DNA of 64,000 nucleotides from Epichloe hybrida. Lineage: Eukaryota > Ascomycota > Sordariomycetes > Hypocreales > Clavicipitaceae. Under the pieces are notes generated by a model. The model worked only from the letters and a program-made list of their open reading frames with translations. It searched no databases and was not told the origin of the DNA. Where the stretch lies: assembly GCA_019022495.1 (NCBI GenBank), contig JAFEKR010000005.1, forward strand, positions 806,001-870,000, given 5' to 3'. Positions 1 through 11,460 of the stretch are shown in pieces (within the stretch, counting starts at the first letter, position 1; every line of letters starts with the position of its first letter). A program made the translations under genes and the position numbers.

Positions 1-75
1 GGTTATACGTAGTATACATATACTAGCTAAGTAGCTCTTTTTAATTAAGGATAATTATATATTAAGGGGGTAGTA
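1..75. other. AT-rich repeat DNA at window edge
   Basis: No gene is visible. The last bases (about 62-75) include a purine run AAGGGGGTAG just before the LTR-like start at 76. That placement resembles a polypurine tract preceding a 3' LTR, so the interior of an older LTR element may lie to the left, outside the window. Confidence 0.3.
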
Positions 76-342
76 TATTAGGAGCATAGAGGCTAGGGAG
101 CTATAGATAGGATAGTTACATTATAAAGCCCTTAGGTAAGCCTTAGGTTATATAAATAACTAAGTAGCTACTAAATAGCTATGTGTATATAGTAGGGTAT
201 TTAGATAAGAATTACCTATAGGGGATATAGGAGGTTAGAGTTTAAGACCTTTATATACTTACCCCTAAGTAGTAGCTCTCTAGCTATAACTAAGAACCTT
301 AGCCTTTACTCCGTTTATATCTCTCCTACCACAGTCGTGACA
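76..342 (+). repeat. degraded LTR-like repeat, left inverted copy
   Basis: Positions 76-184 and 291-342 match, in reverse complement, 8421 down to about 8245. The copy starts TATTAGGAGC, while the partner's reverse complement starts TGTTAGGAGC, the classical LTR terminus. About 105 bp at 185-290 are absent from the partner, bounded by a repeated AGCTAT. Differences are mostly C-to-T and G-to-A, typical of RIP. The copy is cut at about 342 by a Copia B LTR fragment. It could be the end of an older LTR element or of another repeat; no coding remnant identifies it. Confidence 0.5.
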
Positions 343-513
343 AGAAGAGAGAGAAAGTCTAGATGCTAGGAAAGTGAGCGAAATCCGTAGGTAAGGCTAA
401 AGAGGGGGTAGCGAATTAATGTAGCTAATTATATTACGTGCATCGCGCTAGACCCACAATTCGGTCTAGTCTTTGGCCACGATTAAACCGATGAAGATCC
501 GAAGGATTCAACA
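343..513 (-). repeat. truncated Copia B-family LTR, minus orientation
   Basis: Similar to the first two thirds of the 256-bp Copia B LTR (compare 20803-21058 and 27312-27567). It ends with GAAGGATTCAACA, the reverse complement of the LTR start. The far (U5) part is missing. Confidence 0.8.
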
Positions 514-591
514 TATATACACTTTCCTTTAATCTAATTTTTATTATGTTTTTAAGCTCTTTAGCCATAAAGGAAAAAGAGAGACTACTAG
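514..591 (+). other. Copia B 3' untranslated/PPT segment
   Basis: This 78-bp stretch matches the sequence just upstream of Copia B's 3' LTR (31274-31351), in plus orientation. It joins directly to the LTR at 592. Confidence 0.75.
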
Positions 592-854
592 TGTTAAATC
601 CTTTAGATCTTTATTAGTTTAATCATAGCTAAAGACTAGACTAAATTAGAGGTCTAGCGTAATACATATAATATAATTAGCTGCATTAATTTGCTACTCT
701 CTCTTTAGCCTTACCTACGGATTTCGCTTACTTTCCTAGCATCTAGACTTTCCCTCTCTTCCCCCTCTTTCCTAGCTAATCTATCTAACTATCATTGACT
801 TTAATATTACGGGATTATCCTATTACCTGTCCAGGCACCTTAGTGTAACTAACA
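592..854 (+). repeat. Copia B-family LTR, plus orientation
   Basis: Starts TGTTAAATCC and ends CTAACA, about 263 bp, alignable over its length to the 256-bp B LTR at 31352-31607, with a variant U5 end. It is the only remaining end of a B element whose interior is missing apart from 514-591. It faces the reverse LTR fragment at 343-513 head to head. Confidence 0.8.
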
Positions 855-972
855 ATTACCTTAGTTTTATTATTTTAAAATCTTTTTAAGTTTAACTAAA
901 ATAATGTATTTAAATTTACTAAATATACTTATAAATTCTTATAAGTATTTCCTTTATATATAAGTACCTTAT
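855..972. other. old AT-rich DNA, left half of Copia A1 target
   Basis: Featureless AT-rich sequence. It ends with CTTAT (968-972), the left copy of the Copia A1 target-site duplication. It continues at 7782. Confidence 0.6.
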
Positions 973-1279
973 TGTTAGATTCACAGGGTATTGAATTCAA
1001 TGTGTTACAGTCGTGAGCCCGAAGAATAGTATTATCATTGATTATCTATTCTAGGCTGCGTTATCTATTAGTATAATTAATTAAGTTATAGGAAAAGAGA
1101 GGTTAAAAGCTAGAAGTTATAATATATAAAGGGAAAAGGGGATGCGCGTTTATATCCTTACATTTCCTAGCTAATTAACGCGCTAGGTTATAGGTTACGT
1201 GTGGGGCATGCGCGTGGCCTAAGCTTTTGCTAGGTAATTATAGCTATAATGCGCAATTAATATTACCTTTGTTCTAACA
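973..1279 (-). repeat. Copia A1 3' LTR (left)
   Basis: 307 bp, TGTTAGA...TCTAACA, paired with 7475-7781. The outer edge keeps G/C bases lost from the right LTR's inner edge. Confidence 0.93.
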
Positions 1280-2098
1280 CTAGAACTTCTCTCTTTTAAT
1301 ATAATTATTAACGCGCGATATTAATTATAGGAATAAAAAGGAAAGATAGATTATAGATATAATTAACAAGGGATATAAGGAAAAGAACTTATAGCTTATC
1401 TAGGCATATAGTTACTAATAAAAGGGAAATAATAATCTTACTTAGCCTATAAGCCTATATAAGGATAAGTAAGTCCTTCTAAATCCCTTCTTTTCCTTAA
1501 AATAGTATATATCCTATACTATAGCGCATATATAATATCTTCCTTCTCCTTAGTAATACCTTTATCCTCCTATACACTGCTATTAATTTCTATAGTTTAC
1601 TAGGAGGGCCTAGTAGGCTAGCGTGGCTGTGGCCGCTAGGGATATTAACTATAGGGGCGTAAATCCCCTGCGTATTACTATCTTATCCCTATAGCTACCC
1701 TCCTAGAGAATTACCTTTCCTCTTACTATACGTGTGTTATATATAGGTAACCTATCCCTCTATCTATATAGTTATCTAGTTAGTTAAGATAAAGCCTTTA
1801 AGGGCCTTATTAGGTAATACCTTTATAAAGGTATTAGCTAGGTTATTCTCTCTATTAATCCATTAGATCTTATAGAGTTCTTAGCGTTTATATAATTATT
1901 AAAGAGCTATAATATTAATTATTAGGTGTTTCTCTTTTATTATACTAAGCTTAATAAGGCACTTATATAAGGAGTATAAATCCGTATATATAATAACTAG
2001 GATCTTTAGGAGCTTTAGTTAGTTAGTAACTAGGTTTAGGGTTATAGTAATTATATAAGCTATATTAACACTAGCTACTATGCTATAGACTTCTAAGG

Positions 2099-2275
2099 TA
2101 AGCATACTTTACGTAACTCTCTTACTCTTTGTTAAGCTAAAGTGCATAATATTACCTTTAATCATAAACTTACTATTAGTGTAGTCTTTATTAGCTAGGA
2201 TAAGTATATATCCTAGTTATAAGGATAGGTCCTAGTTATTAGTAAATAATTTATTTATAAAGGTAAAGAGCTTTA
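2099..2275 (-). pseudogene. Copia A1 RNase H remnant
   Basis: The minus-strand translation aligns by eye with the RNase H segments of Copia B, B' and F in this window: a KLF(V/T)F-I start, a TNNxDLS core and a TKSKRVT motif. Stop codons sit where CAA, CAG or TGG are expected. Confidence 0.7.
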
Positions 2276-4148
2276 CCTTCTTAAGGTTAATTAGGATAAA
2301 CGTCAGGCCTCTTTCTAGGTAATCTATCTACTACTTTAGGTAGTAATTAAAGGCTTTCACATCCTCTAGGGTTAGGTCTTAGTGCTATATAGCAATGGAT
2401 AAATCAAAGCAAGCCTCTAGTTAGCATATTAAGGTAATATAAGCGCCTTAGGCCCTTTACTTAACGTATTTACGCTTTAAATTAATTATTAGAACTAATT
2501 CTAACTTATTACTCTATCCCTTCTGCTATATCTTAATAGCATTATTCTCTAGTGTAATAATACCTCTATTAAACGTAAGGGAATTATCCTAGGTTAGGAA
2601 TTACTTTAGCTTTACGTTAAAACCTATAGTAACTAGTTAAGTCTCTTCCTTCTTAGAGAACTTCTTATCTAATAGGCTAAGGGTATTATTAGTTTATATT
2701 CTAATGTATATAAAGTTAGGGCTTTCCTTTATAGTTATAAGTAAGCAAGGATTATATATAAAGGTTTCTATCTAGAGGTTCTCTCTATAATGCTTATAAT
2801 ACATAACCTACTAATACATTCTAGCCTCTGCGAGTCTATAGAGGGGCTTAAACTTTATAACCCTAAAAATCATGCTAGGCAGGTAAAGATACTATATCTA
2901 AATTAGTAAGCGCGCTAGGATTAGCTGCTCTAGGAATATATAGGCTTGTATATATACCTAATAGATATCACGTAGCTAGATAAGGAATTTCCTTAATCTC
3001 GCTAATAGGGCTATCATAAGGATAAGACATTAGCTCGCTTGTTAAATCGTTAGGGCTTGTGTAAGAATAGCCTGTTTCCCTTTATCCTTATATTCTTAGA
3101 TTATAAGGCATAACTTTTCATAGGGTTCTGTTATCTTACCTTTAATTTCATTAATAATTTAGGAATTAAAGATTTAAATCCTACTATGCTTCTCCTTATT
3201 AAATATAATAAATTTAAACACACCTTACTTAATTAGGGCATTAATTTCTACTTTTATTAACTATTTAAAAGGTTTACCTAGGGTCCTAATAACTCCTTCC
3301 TTATATAGCTTAATAGTAAGGGCTAAGTTACTATATTCTTTTGCTAATAAGAAGGTATTAGTCTCTTAAGGTATTATAGGAGGGTTCTTTTAAGGTCTTC
3401 TATGCCTATGCTTTAGTAGTATTACTAGTACTATATTCTTATCTTAGGCCTCTTACCTTTCCTTCTTTTTCTCTTTACTAGGCTTTGCTATTTTCTTTAT
3501 ACTAGGATTATTATAGTAAGGCTTAATAGAGGTTAACCTAAAGGTCTTTAGGCCCCTAGGTATATTAAGTATATAGCTCTCTCTAGTTATTACTAGTAGC
3601 TTATATAAGCTTACCTATCCCTTACCTTCTTACTAGACTTAGACCTTTAATCTAAGTAGTAAGTTAAGGGTCTTTAAGGTATCTAGGCTATTATATTTAG
3701 TAAGGGCCTTATTAACCTTCCTAATAGCATAGAGTCTCTTAATCTCTTTAGTAGCCTTCTATACTATAATTATATACTATATAATATTAGGTAATAGTAG
3801 GGATTTATTTATTATATATAGGTAGGCTCTAAAGATAAAGAGTGTTAGGATAAGGCTATTAAGGCCTATAGTATTATTTAGGGCCTTAATTACTATTTAT
3901 AAGGTAGTAGGTTTAGGTGTTATAGGATATTCGCGCCTAATTATATTATAGGCCCTTTAGAGCAGCCTATAATACCTTTTAACCTTCCTAATACTATAGT
4001 GTGCCTTAATAAGGACTTCCTTAATTAAAATTAATATTAAAGCTATAAATTATCTAAATTCATTACTATAGAAGTTTATTCTAGCATCTATAGTAATAAA
4101 ATCCAGAGGGCTTAGATAAGTATTAATCTAGCATATCTAGAGGGCTTC

Positions 4149-4331
4149 CTAGGTTATTTTTATAGAAATATCTTTAAGGAATTTCGCTGCGTTAAACGCT
4201 ATAGCTACATCTATAGTATAAAGTATAGGGCGGTTACTATTAAGGTAAAAAACATCTACTATTACTTTATAGTTAAAGCTACACTTATCCTTAAGGGTAA
4301 ATTTAAAGTAATTAAGGCTATCTATATGCAT
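4149..4331 (-). pseudogene. Copia A1 integrase core fragment
   Basis: A 60-codon open stretch. It contains FKFTLKDKCSFNY, an NRPILYTID segment and AIAFNAAKFL. This resembles the integrase catalytic-core region of fungal Copia elements, including the position of the first catalytic aspartate. The copy in A2 (53463-53645) is clearly homologous. The start codon is internal, so this is a fragment of a longer ancestral polyprotein. Confidence 0.75.
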
Positions 4332-7300
4332 CTAGCATTAGTAGCAAATCCTTATTAGCTCCCTAATAGCTTTAATATTAATATTATACCCTAATTTACA
4401 AAGAACCTTATATAAACATCAGATTAATAAATACCTAAAGCAGTAGTATAATTGCTATAGCTTGCCTTCTATAAGGTAGCTCTAAGTAACTACTTTCTCT
4501 TTCTATATTAGTAGTATCTAGGCATACCCCTATTTACATATAATAGGGACTTTAATATTTCCTTATTACAGCGTGTTCTTAGAGATATTAAAGTTAATCT
4601 TTAGATAGTCTATATAATCAAGGGATAAGAGAAATAGAGTGTTTATTAGTATAACCTAAAAGAGAATATCTCTAGAAGGTATAAGCATATTAGCTACTCT
4701 AAGCGTAATAATTAGTTCTCCCACGCTAAATCTAACTAATGCCTTTTTTGCCGTTAATTCATTAAGCTACAGTTTAGGCATTTAATATTATAAAGCAAGG
4801 AATTAAGAATACCTTACTATAGAGAACTTTACGGCTCCTATATTAGGTATAATCCCTTAAAATATTATATAAAAATAGTAATCTTCTAGTATAAATATTA
4901 TTAGAGCTTTACTTAAGAGTTCTTACTAAAAGGGGTCTTCTTTACTTAGACTATAATAAGCTACTTAACTTATTAGGAATTAAACTATTCTTTTGCTATT
5001 AAGTTATGTTCTATAATTAAAGAAGCTTATAGGTACTAGCCTATCTATACTATTAGGGCTATCATTAAATCCAATGCTCTTCATATACTAAGCGATTTTG
5101 TTATTAACAGGGGATTAAGGTTTGTGTTCCCCTTTATACTATGTAAGGAATAAATTATATAAGTTATTAGTTAGATCTATAAGGTAGTAGTTCTTAAAGC
5201 GTTAATACGCCTTCTTACAGTCCTCTTCTAGGTGCTTTAATAACTAGTATCTTTCCTTACTATATATATAGTATTTCTTTATATAAGGATTTTCTTCTCT
5301 TCCTTATAGTTTCAAAGGGTATTAGGTCTCTTTTCCTTTCCTATTATATCTTTAGTTAGTCTAGAATTACTCTAGGGTTATAGTTTTAGTTAGGAACTAG
5401 TAGTAGTTCTTCTTCTCTTCCTTTACTAGTTAGAATATTATCCTAATCTGTTTGTAAAATTCTTATAGTCCCTTTAGCAGGTCTATAATAACTCCTTTAT
5501 ATTCTAGAATATTATTACAAGCTATTATAAGCCAATTCTAAAGTGCCCTTTTGCTTTAGCTTACCTTAGGTACTACCTATTATAAGATAGCTAGCCTTTC
5601 TATAAGATTATTAAAGCAATCAATTATTAATTTACTTAGGTTATCTTTTATTATCCCTTGTAAGGTAAAATCATTCTATTCTAGGAGATATCTTTACTAT
5701 ATATCTTTAGTCTTAAATTATTTCCTTATATAGCTAATAAGTATAAGGAGGTCTTATAGTTAACTAGGTTTAGAGAGGTAGTCTATATAGTATTATAAAG
5801 CTTTGCCTTTAAGTATAATCTTAAAGGCATAACTAGCTTATTTAGGTTAGATATTAAGTAATTCATACTTTCTACAAAGTATTTAAAGCTTTAATTTAAG
5901 GATATTATAGTTATTAGCACTATAGAGTTATTCTTTAGGGTATACCTTTAATAAGTTTATAATTTACTTTAGTAAAGGTCTCTAAGTCTATAGGGGTTCT
6001 CTAAATACTTCCCTTTATATTTATAAAAGAGGTAGTAAGGTCTTTAGGAAGTAAGAGAGTGGCTTTATAAGTAGCACTCTTAGGGCTTATTATTCCCTCT
6101 AACCTTTCTCTTCCCTATATTAGGGAGGAGAAAGTATAGCTCTTTAAGCTATACTAATAGGGGCACTACTAGCCCTAGGTAATAGAGGTTATCTCTATTA
6201 GTAACTCTCCTACTTAAGGGCATTATTAGTAGTATTACTAGGGTAATACTACTAACTTATCCTAGGTAAAGGTATAGGTAAGGGAGTTACCTATAAATAC
6301 TCGCAAATAGTATCCTTAGGTAGTCTTAACTCCTAGTTAATTAACCTTCCTAGAGGAGATTAGCTTAGCCTTCCTAGAGGAGATTAACTTAGCCTTCCTA
6401 GAGAAGTCTAGCTTATTAATTCTTTTAATAGTAATTATACTAATAAGTAAGGTAAAGGGGTAGGTTATTAGGTTCTAACATTACTATTATCTAGTAAATC
6501 ACAGAAGAACTCTTTATTCTATAGGTTCTTTTAGAAGCCTATATACTTCTTCCTAGCCTCTTTAATTTCTTTAAGAGTCTAAAATTAGAATTCTTCTTAG
6601 TTTACTACTTCTTTAAGGTTATTTACTATCTTTATACCTCTTCTAATAGTTATATATACTCTATTATAAAGGAGATAGTCTTAAAGTCTATTCTAGGAAA
6701 GGTCTCTCCCTTCTATAAACTTATCCCTTAACTAACTATAAAAATTATTACTAAATTTAAAGAATAGTATTCTTCTAAATAACCCTTATTCCCTATATTA
6801 TTTAGTCTTTATAAGGATATAAAGACTAATTTCCTTAGGTATTATTATCTCTTTATACTTAGAACTTCCTATTTGCTAAAGTAGTTCTTCTATAATATAT
6901 TATTAAAGCCTTACAGAGATATAAGGGTATAGATTAGTGTAAATAGGGGTTTTTCCTTTATTAAGGTATTTATTACTATCTCTAGCTTTAACGCCTTCTA
7001 TAGTATTATTATAGCTATCGCTCTTACTAGGGACTCTAAATTAACTAGAGGTCCCTAATAGTCTAGCTATATCTAATATTCTAACTAATTAAGGAAAGCA
7101 AATCTTATAATATAAGAAGAAAAGGGGTATTACTATAATAAGTATAATGTGTTTTAGATATAAAGGATTACAAGGCAAGGTAGTTAACTTTAAATATATA
7201 ATAAAACATATAATAAAGAAAGACAAGGGGATAGCTTAGCTACTAGCGTTAAACCTTTCTTTATTATTTTAGAATTCATATAGATATAGATATTAATACT

Positions 7301-7461
7301 AAAGTAAGAAGAGAGCTATATTATACCTTTCTATTAGTATAACTTATTATTAAACATAGCCCTTCTATTTTATAGGGTAAGTCATTATTAGATAAGCTAC
7401 CTCTTCTAATTAACCTTGCTAATTTATAGTGTTTAAAGACTACATAGTTATTTATAAAGGT

Positions 7462-7474
7462 AACTACTAATTAG
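7462..7474 (-). other. primer-binding-side motif of Copia A1
   Basis: On the minus strand CTAATTAGTAGTT directly abuts the 5' LTR. The same 13-mer (CTRATTAGTRGTT) abuts the 5' LTR of A2, B, B', C and F, so it is probably the primer-binding site. I could not name the primer. Confidence 0.6.
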
Positions 7475-7781
7475 TATTAGATTCACAGGGTATTAAATTT
7501 AATATATTATAGTTATAAGCCTAAAGAATAGTATTATTATTAATTATCTATTCTAGGCTATGTTATCTATTAGTATAATTAATTAAGTTATAGGAAAAGA
7601 GAGGTTAAAAGCTAGAAGTTATAATATATAAAAGAAAAAGGGGATACGCGTTTATATCCCTACATTTCCTAGCTAATTAACGCGCCAGGTTATAGGTTAC
7701 GTGTGGGGCGTGCGCGCGGCCTAAGCTTTTGCTAGGTAATTGCGGCTGCGACGCGCGATTAATATCACCTTTGTTCTAACA
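7475..7781 (-). repeat. Copia A1 5' LTR (right)
   Basis: 307 bp, matching 973-1279. The inner start is mutated to TATTAGA; the outer end TTCTAACA is intact. Followed by the TSD CTTAT. Confidence 0.93.
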
Positions 7782-8244
7782 CTTATCCTATATTTTAATA
7801 AAGCTTTATAAGTATATATTTATTGTAAACTTAGTATTAAGTAAAAAACCTAGGAATAAGGAATTTATTAGTATATTTACCTAAGGGATATTTATAAGGT
7901 TTTTACTTAATTTAGCTAATTATAAATTTATTTCTATTTTTTCAAGCTATACTTTTATATTTAAGATTTTCTTTCTTATATAAGTATTTTATAACTAGGC
8001 TTATATAACCTTATATTACCTTTATAACTAGTTTAAATCATATCATTTTTAGATTTAGTATTACTATATTAATTAGGTAGTATTTACTATATTTTATTAT
8101 ATTTTATAGTTAAAGTATTTAGGTTATTATTTAAGTACTATAAGTTTAGGGCTTTCTTACTAAGTAATATAAGTATATTTTAAGTAAATATTCTATAGCT
8201 TCTTAATATTTAAATCTAGCTAATAGTTTATTTTTCTTAAAAAG
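7782..8244. other. old AT-rich DNA, right half of Copia A1 target
   Basis: Begins with the TSD CTTAT and then runs as AT-rich sequence with no recognisable gene. I see only homopolymer-like AT runs. Confidence 0.5.
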
Positions 8245-8421
8245 TTTAAAAGTTTAACTTATTATAACTAAAGTAAAAAAAATATAAATAAAGTAAAGGC
8301 TAAGATTCTTAATTATAGCTATTTAGTAATTACTTAGTTATTTATATAACCTAAGGCTTATCTAAGGGCTTTATTATATGACTGTCCTATCCCTAGCTCC
8401 CTAGCCTCCGTGCTCCTAACA
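8245..8421 (-). repeat. degraded LTR-like repeat, right inverted copy
   Basis: Reverse-complement partner of 76-342. On the minus strand it starts TGTTAGGAGC at 8421, a TG...CA-type terminus. The G/C-rich outer edge at 8390-8421 is much better preserved than the interior, the same border pattern as at the resolved retrotransposons. It marks the boundary between repeat DNA and the gene island. Confidence 0.5.
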
Positions 8422-8670
8422 ACCTAGCCTTACACCATTAGGCTTATAACGCAAGCAAGCAAAAACAAGGTCACTATTAAGTAGAAAAGGCTAAGAATAG
8501 GACTTATTTTTAACACATTTGTTTCCTAGGGTTTTAAGTGGTCTTTCAATGACTTGCGTGGGAGAAGAGGTTTTATGTGGGATCTCAACTTGGAAGTTAC
8601 GGGTCTATGATAGACCTCCTGGGCTTATAACTATTTCACGCAAAAAAGAGGCGCGGCCGACTTGTGAAGG
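8422..8670. other. intergenic host DNA at the repeat boundary
   Basis: Base composition returns to normal through this stretch. No coding region, tRNA or known repeat is visible. It lies downstream (3') of the metallophosphoesterase gene. Confidence 0.5.
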
Positions 8671-8779
8671 ATGATAAAGCGCACAAACAAGTGGCAGACA
8701 TGTGCCTTGCAATACCGCCTCCGGCCTCATTGTTCGGGAACCGAACCGAAGCCCGTTCTGCAATGTAACTTACAGCCGA

Positions 8780-8880
8780 GGGCCCGACAGATCCGCATCT
8801 CCTTTCAAGATACGTTCAGACCAGCAGGGCCCGATAGATCCGCATCTCCTTTCAAATTATGTTCAGACCAGCAGGGCCCG
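8780..8880 (+). repeat. 47-bp tandem repeat (about 2.2 copies)
   Basis: The unit starts GGGCCCGA at 8780, 8827 and 8874, an exact 47-bp period with few differences between copies. It lies in the 3' flank of the metallophosphoesterase gene, 250 bp past its stop. Open frames through it on the plus strand carry the repeat in translation and look like chance. Confidence 0.85.
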
Positions 8881-9126
8881 AAGCCAAGACTTTACGCCTG
8901 CATCAAACCGACTTCCGACTTCTTTCATTACCATAGAAGTGTCAACATCTGTCGTAGGCTTGCCTTTGGGATCGAACCGTCTATCACGGCAAATATTTCT
9001 CGGTCAAGTTCAAGTGTAGAACGTCATATGTTTCACTACAGACTTGCAAATTACAGATTAATACTTGGATACTTTCCACGGACGACTACAAAGAGTACCT
9101 CTCTTTCTGCAGACCAGCTGTGCGTT

Positions 9127-11027
9127 CTAGCATTTCTTGGGCCAATTTTTCGCAATCCACTCCGATAACTTGAATGTCATTGTCCCTTCCATATACAACT
9201 TGACATCGTCACTGCTGTAATCACCGCCCGCAAACTTGAGCGCGGGGATAATCCAGGGCTGTATAAAGTCAATGTAGACAAGATCTACTGTTTCGGGCTC
9301 ACCTTCCTTGGGGAAGTTGATTTCGGATTGAATGCAGTTTGGAACAGCGTAGGATGGAATAGCCTTGTGAACGGTATCATCTCCATCTGTGCCGACATCG
9401 TCCTTGGTCGTGTACCCTGCCATGAGCTTGGGATCCCGAGCATTACGCAGTTCCAATCTAGCATCGTCTTCGTCTTCGTCGTCTTGGTCGGTAATGACGG
9501 GCGACTGTCCGTGGTCAGAGGTGAACATCAATTCGGGTATCGCCATGAACTTGGTCTCGGCGCCGTGGGAACTGAGAATCTTGTCCGCGCCGTTGAGGAT
9601 GGCCAAGACCTTCTTTGCAATGGTATACGGCACATCGGGAATATACTGGAAACTGTTCACGAACGGCGAGACAAGGTAGGTTGAATCCCGCGTGAATGGG
9701 CCCTTGAAGATGTCGAAACGAACACCGCCCGTGTTCATGATTGCCAGACGTGACTTGTCCTTGCGCTCATCGTTGACTACGACGTTGGGGAATACCTCGT
9801 CCTGGATCCACGAAAAGATGCTCTCATTGCCCGGGTACTTGGCACGGCTCACCCACAGGTTCTTTGGAGCACAGCCAAACGCGTAGTCAAGATTCAGTGC
9901 CGTCCGTGCACGCGCAATCTGCCTGCTCACGTTCTTGCCTTGTTCCGTGGGGAACGTGGTTTCATTGAGTCCAGTGTGGTAGTACATGCCCAGTAGATTG
10001 GTGTCAATATATTTTCGATTGAACTTGAGCGAGGCTTCTTTGGTAGACACCTCCTCGCTCGATGTCTTCTTGATGCCGTCAATCGACATGAAGCCAATTG
10101 TTTCAAAGTAGCGTCCAGAAGCCAAAGCCAGCGCCTGCGAATCAAAGCTTCGAGCGTCTCTCACGTGGGCATGTCCACCGAATATGGCGATGGGAGTGTG
10201 CCAATTCTGCTTCCGCAACGCCGTGAAAATGGTGCGAAACTCCTCCATCCGTAAGCCTATATGACCAATGACGACGAAGACGTCCGGCCTTTCCCGGATG
10301 GCGTCTTGAAACCACTGTTCTTTGATAGACTCTGTGACGGGTTGCACGATGGTGTTGTTGGCATTGCCTGTAAAGTCGAACAAGAACCCAAATGCAACCA
10401 CTTCCAAGTCCTGGTTTTTGGTCTTGAACTTGCGGTATCGCTGGGCTACCGGTTTCCGCTCGCCTGTCTCGGGATCAATATGGTCGACATTCGATGCGAC
10501 GTACTTGTTTCGGAAGTTGGGGACAGTCGTGTTGAATTCGCGATCGGCCGTGCTGGCCTGGTATAGCTCATGGTTCCCTATGCAGATGACATCCGCGTGC
10601 TGTTGGGCCCAAATATCATAGTAAAATAGTCCCTTGGGACTGGACGCGTCATAGAGGCCGTTGCCCTCGACTCGGTCGCCAGTGTCAACGACCAGCAGAT
10701 CGGCACCGTTGTCATCGGCTCGCTTCCTCAAGTGCTCGGAGAAGGAAATGTAGTCACCCCAGTCAGCAGAGTACTGTGGCCTACGGCAATCGTATTAGTC
10801 AATTAGCCATGGACTACGGCGGATGAACAAAAAAGGGGGCGACGAGGAAAATGAACCTACTCCAACAAGTGGCCGCCTATCCAGCCATGGGTATCAGTTG
10901 TGTGCAGAAAGTTGAGCTGTCCCCAGGACAAGTCTCGCATGGGCGCGGCGACAGGCTTCACAGCTCCAGGCTGGGCAGCATGGGCAACGAAGGCGAGGCA
11001 TGCGACGAGAGTGCAATTCCGCGCCAT
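9127..11027 (-). CDS. secreted/vacuolar metallophosphoesterase, 5'-nucleotidase type (yeast YHR202W-like)
   Basis: Calcineurin-like phosphoesterase with a 5'-nucleotidase-like C-terminal half, expected to hydrolyse nucleotides or other phosphoesters in the vacuole or outside the cell. Exon 1 is 11027-10861 and exon 2 is 10780-9127, joined across an 80-bp intron (donor GTAGGT, acceptor CCGTAG, branch-like CTAAT). The product is 606 residues, close to the yeast homologue. Residues 1-20 look like a signal peptide. Metal-site motifs are all present: TTDTHG (Asp45, His47), DTGDR (Asp91), GNHE (125-128), GHIG (His229) and GGHAH (His259, His261). An acidic run of Asp/Glu lies near residues 485-497. 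I chose the ATG at 11027 because it opens the signal peptide; an upstream in-frame ATG would spoil it. Copia D begins only 187 bp upstream. Substrate is inferred from the family only. Confidence 0.92.
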
Positions 11028-11214
11028 GACGGCGTGTCGAGTTGTGGAACGGTCGGGGCATAAACCGTGACGGGTTGTGATGATCAAGCGAAGCCGGGCG
11101 AAGCAAGGCTGAGGAGGCCGTCGAGTGACCGGCCAGCTGTACATACTCCGCAAGTGGCTGATTGGCTGCATCGTCTGGTCAAAGTGCGGCTGGCCCCACA
11201 GCCACAGGTGTCGA
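11028..11214. promoter_or_regulatory. remaining 5' flank of the metallophosphoesterase gene
   Basis: Only 187 bp of host DNA remain between the start codon and Copia D. The last five bases (GTCGA, 11210-11214) are the left TSD of that element. I see no clear TATA box. Any core promoter must lie here, or the LTR has taken over part of it. Confidence 0.6.
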
Positions 11215-11447
11215 TGTTGGACCGAGCAGCTAGGATCAGAAACGAAGGTGTGGATTGAGTTGCCTGACCCTGTAAGAGGGCGCGGACTACGGTTTAAATA
11301 ACTAAGTACCTATACTATAGGGTGTATAATCTGCCTATATAAACTATACTATACATCTACTAAAGGTCTAGAAAAGTAACTAGTTAGGTAAGTCCTAGTG
11401 TCTAAGTTACCTACATACGGTTAAGCGCTTATAGCGGGATTCTAACA
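11215..11447 (-). repeat. Copia D 3' LTR (left)
   Basis: 233 bp. The first ~75 bp keep their G/C content; the inner part is strongly mutated. Confidence 0.93.
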
Positions 11448-11460
11448 TATCCCCCTAGGA
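11448..11460 (-). other. polypurine tract of Copia D
   Basis: The minus strand reads CCTAGGGGGATA directly before the LTR start, the expected plus-strand-synthesis primer site. Confidence 0.7.

Larger units (their letters stand above)
973..7781 (-). mobile_element. Copia A1: full-length RIP-inactivated Ty1/copia retrotransposon
   Basis: Two 307-bp LTRs (973-1279 and 7475-7781) start TGTTAGA and end TCTAACA. The flanking 5-bp duplications CTTAT (968-972 and 7782-7786) match exactly. Total 6809 bp, close to Copia A2 (6803 bp). Minus orientation is shown by integrase and RNase H remnants that read leftward and by the primer-side motif next to the right LTR. The inferred order from the right is gag, protease, integrase, reverse transcriptase and RNase H, which is the Copia order. 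Every frame is broken by RIP-type stops, so the element is defective. Confidence 0.93.

Noticed and set aside
8671..9168. 165-codon open frame on the plus strand
   Set aside because: It overlaps the 3' end of the metallophosphoesterase on the other strand, its translation carries the 47-bp tandem repeat, and it resembles no protein family.
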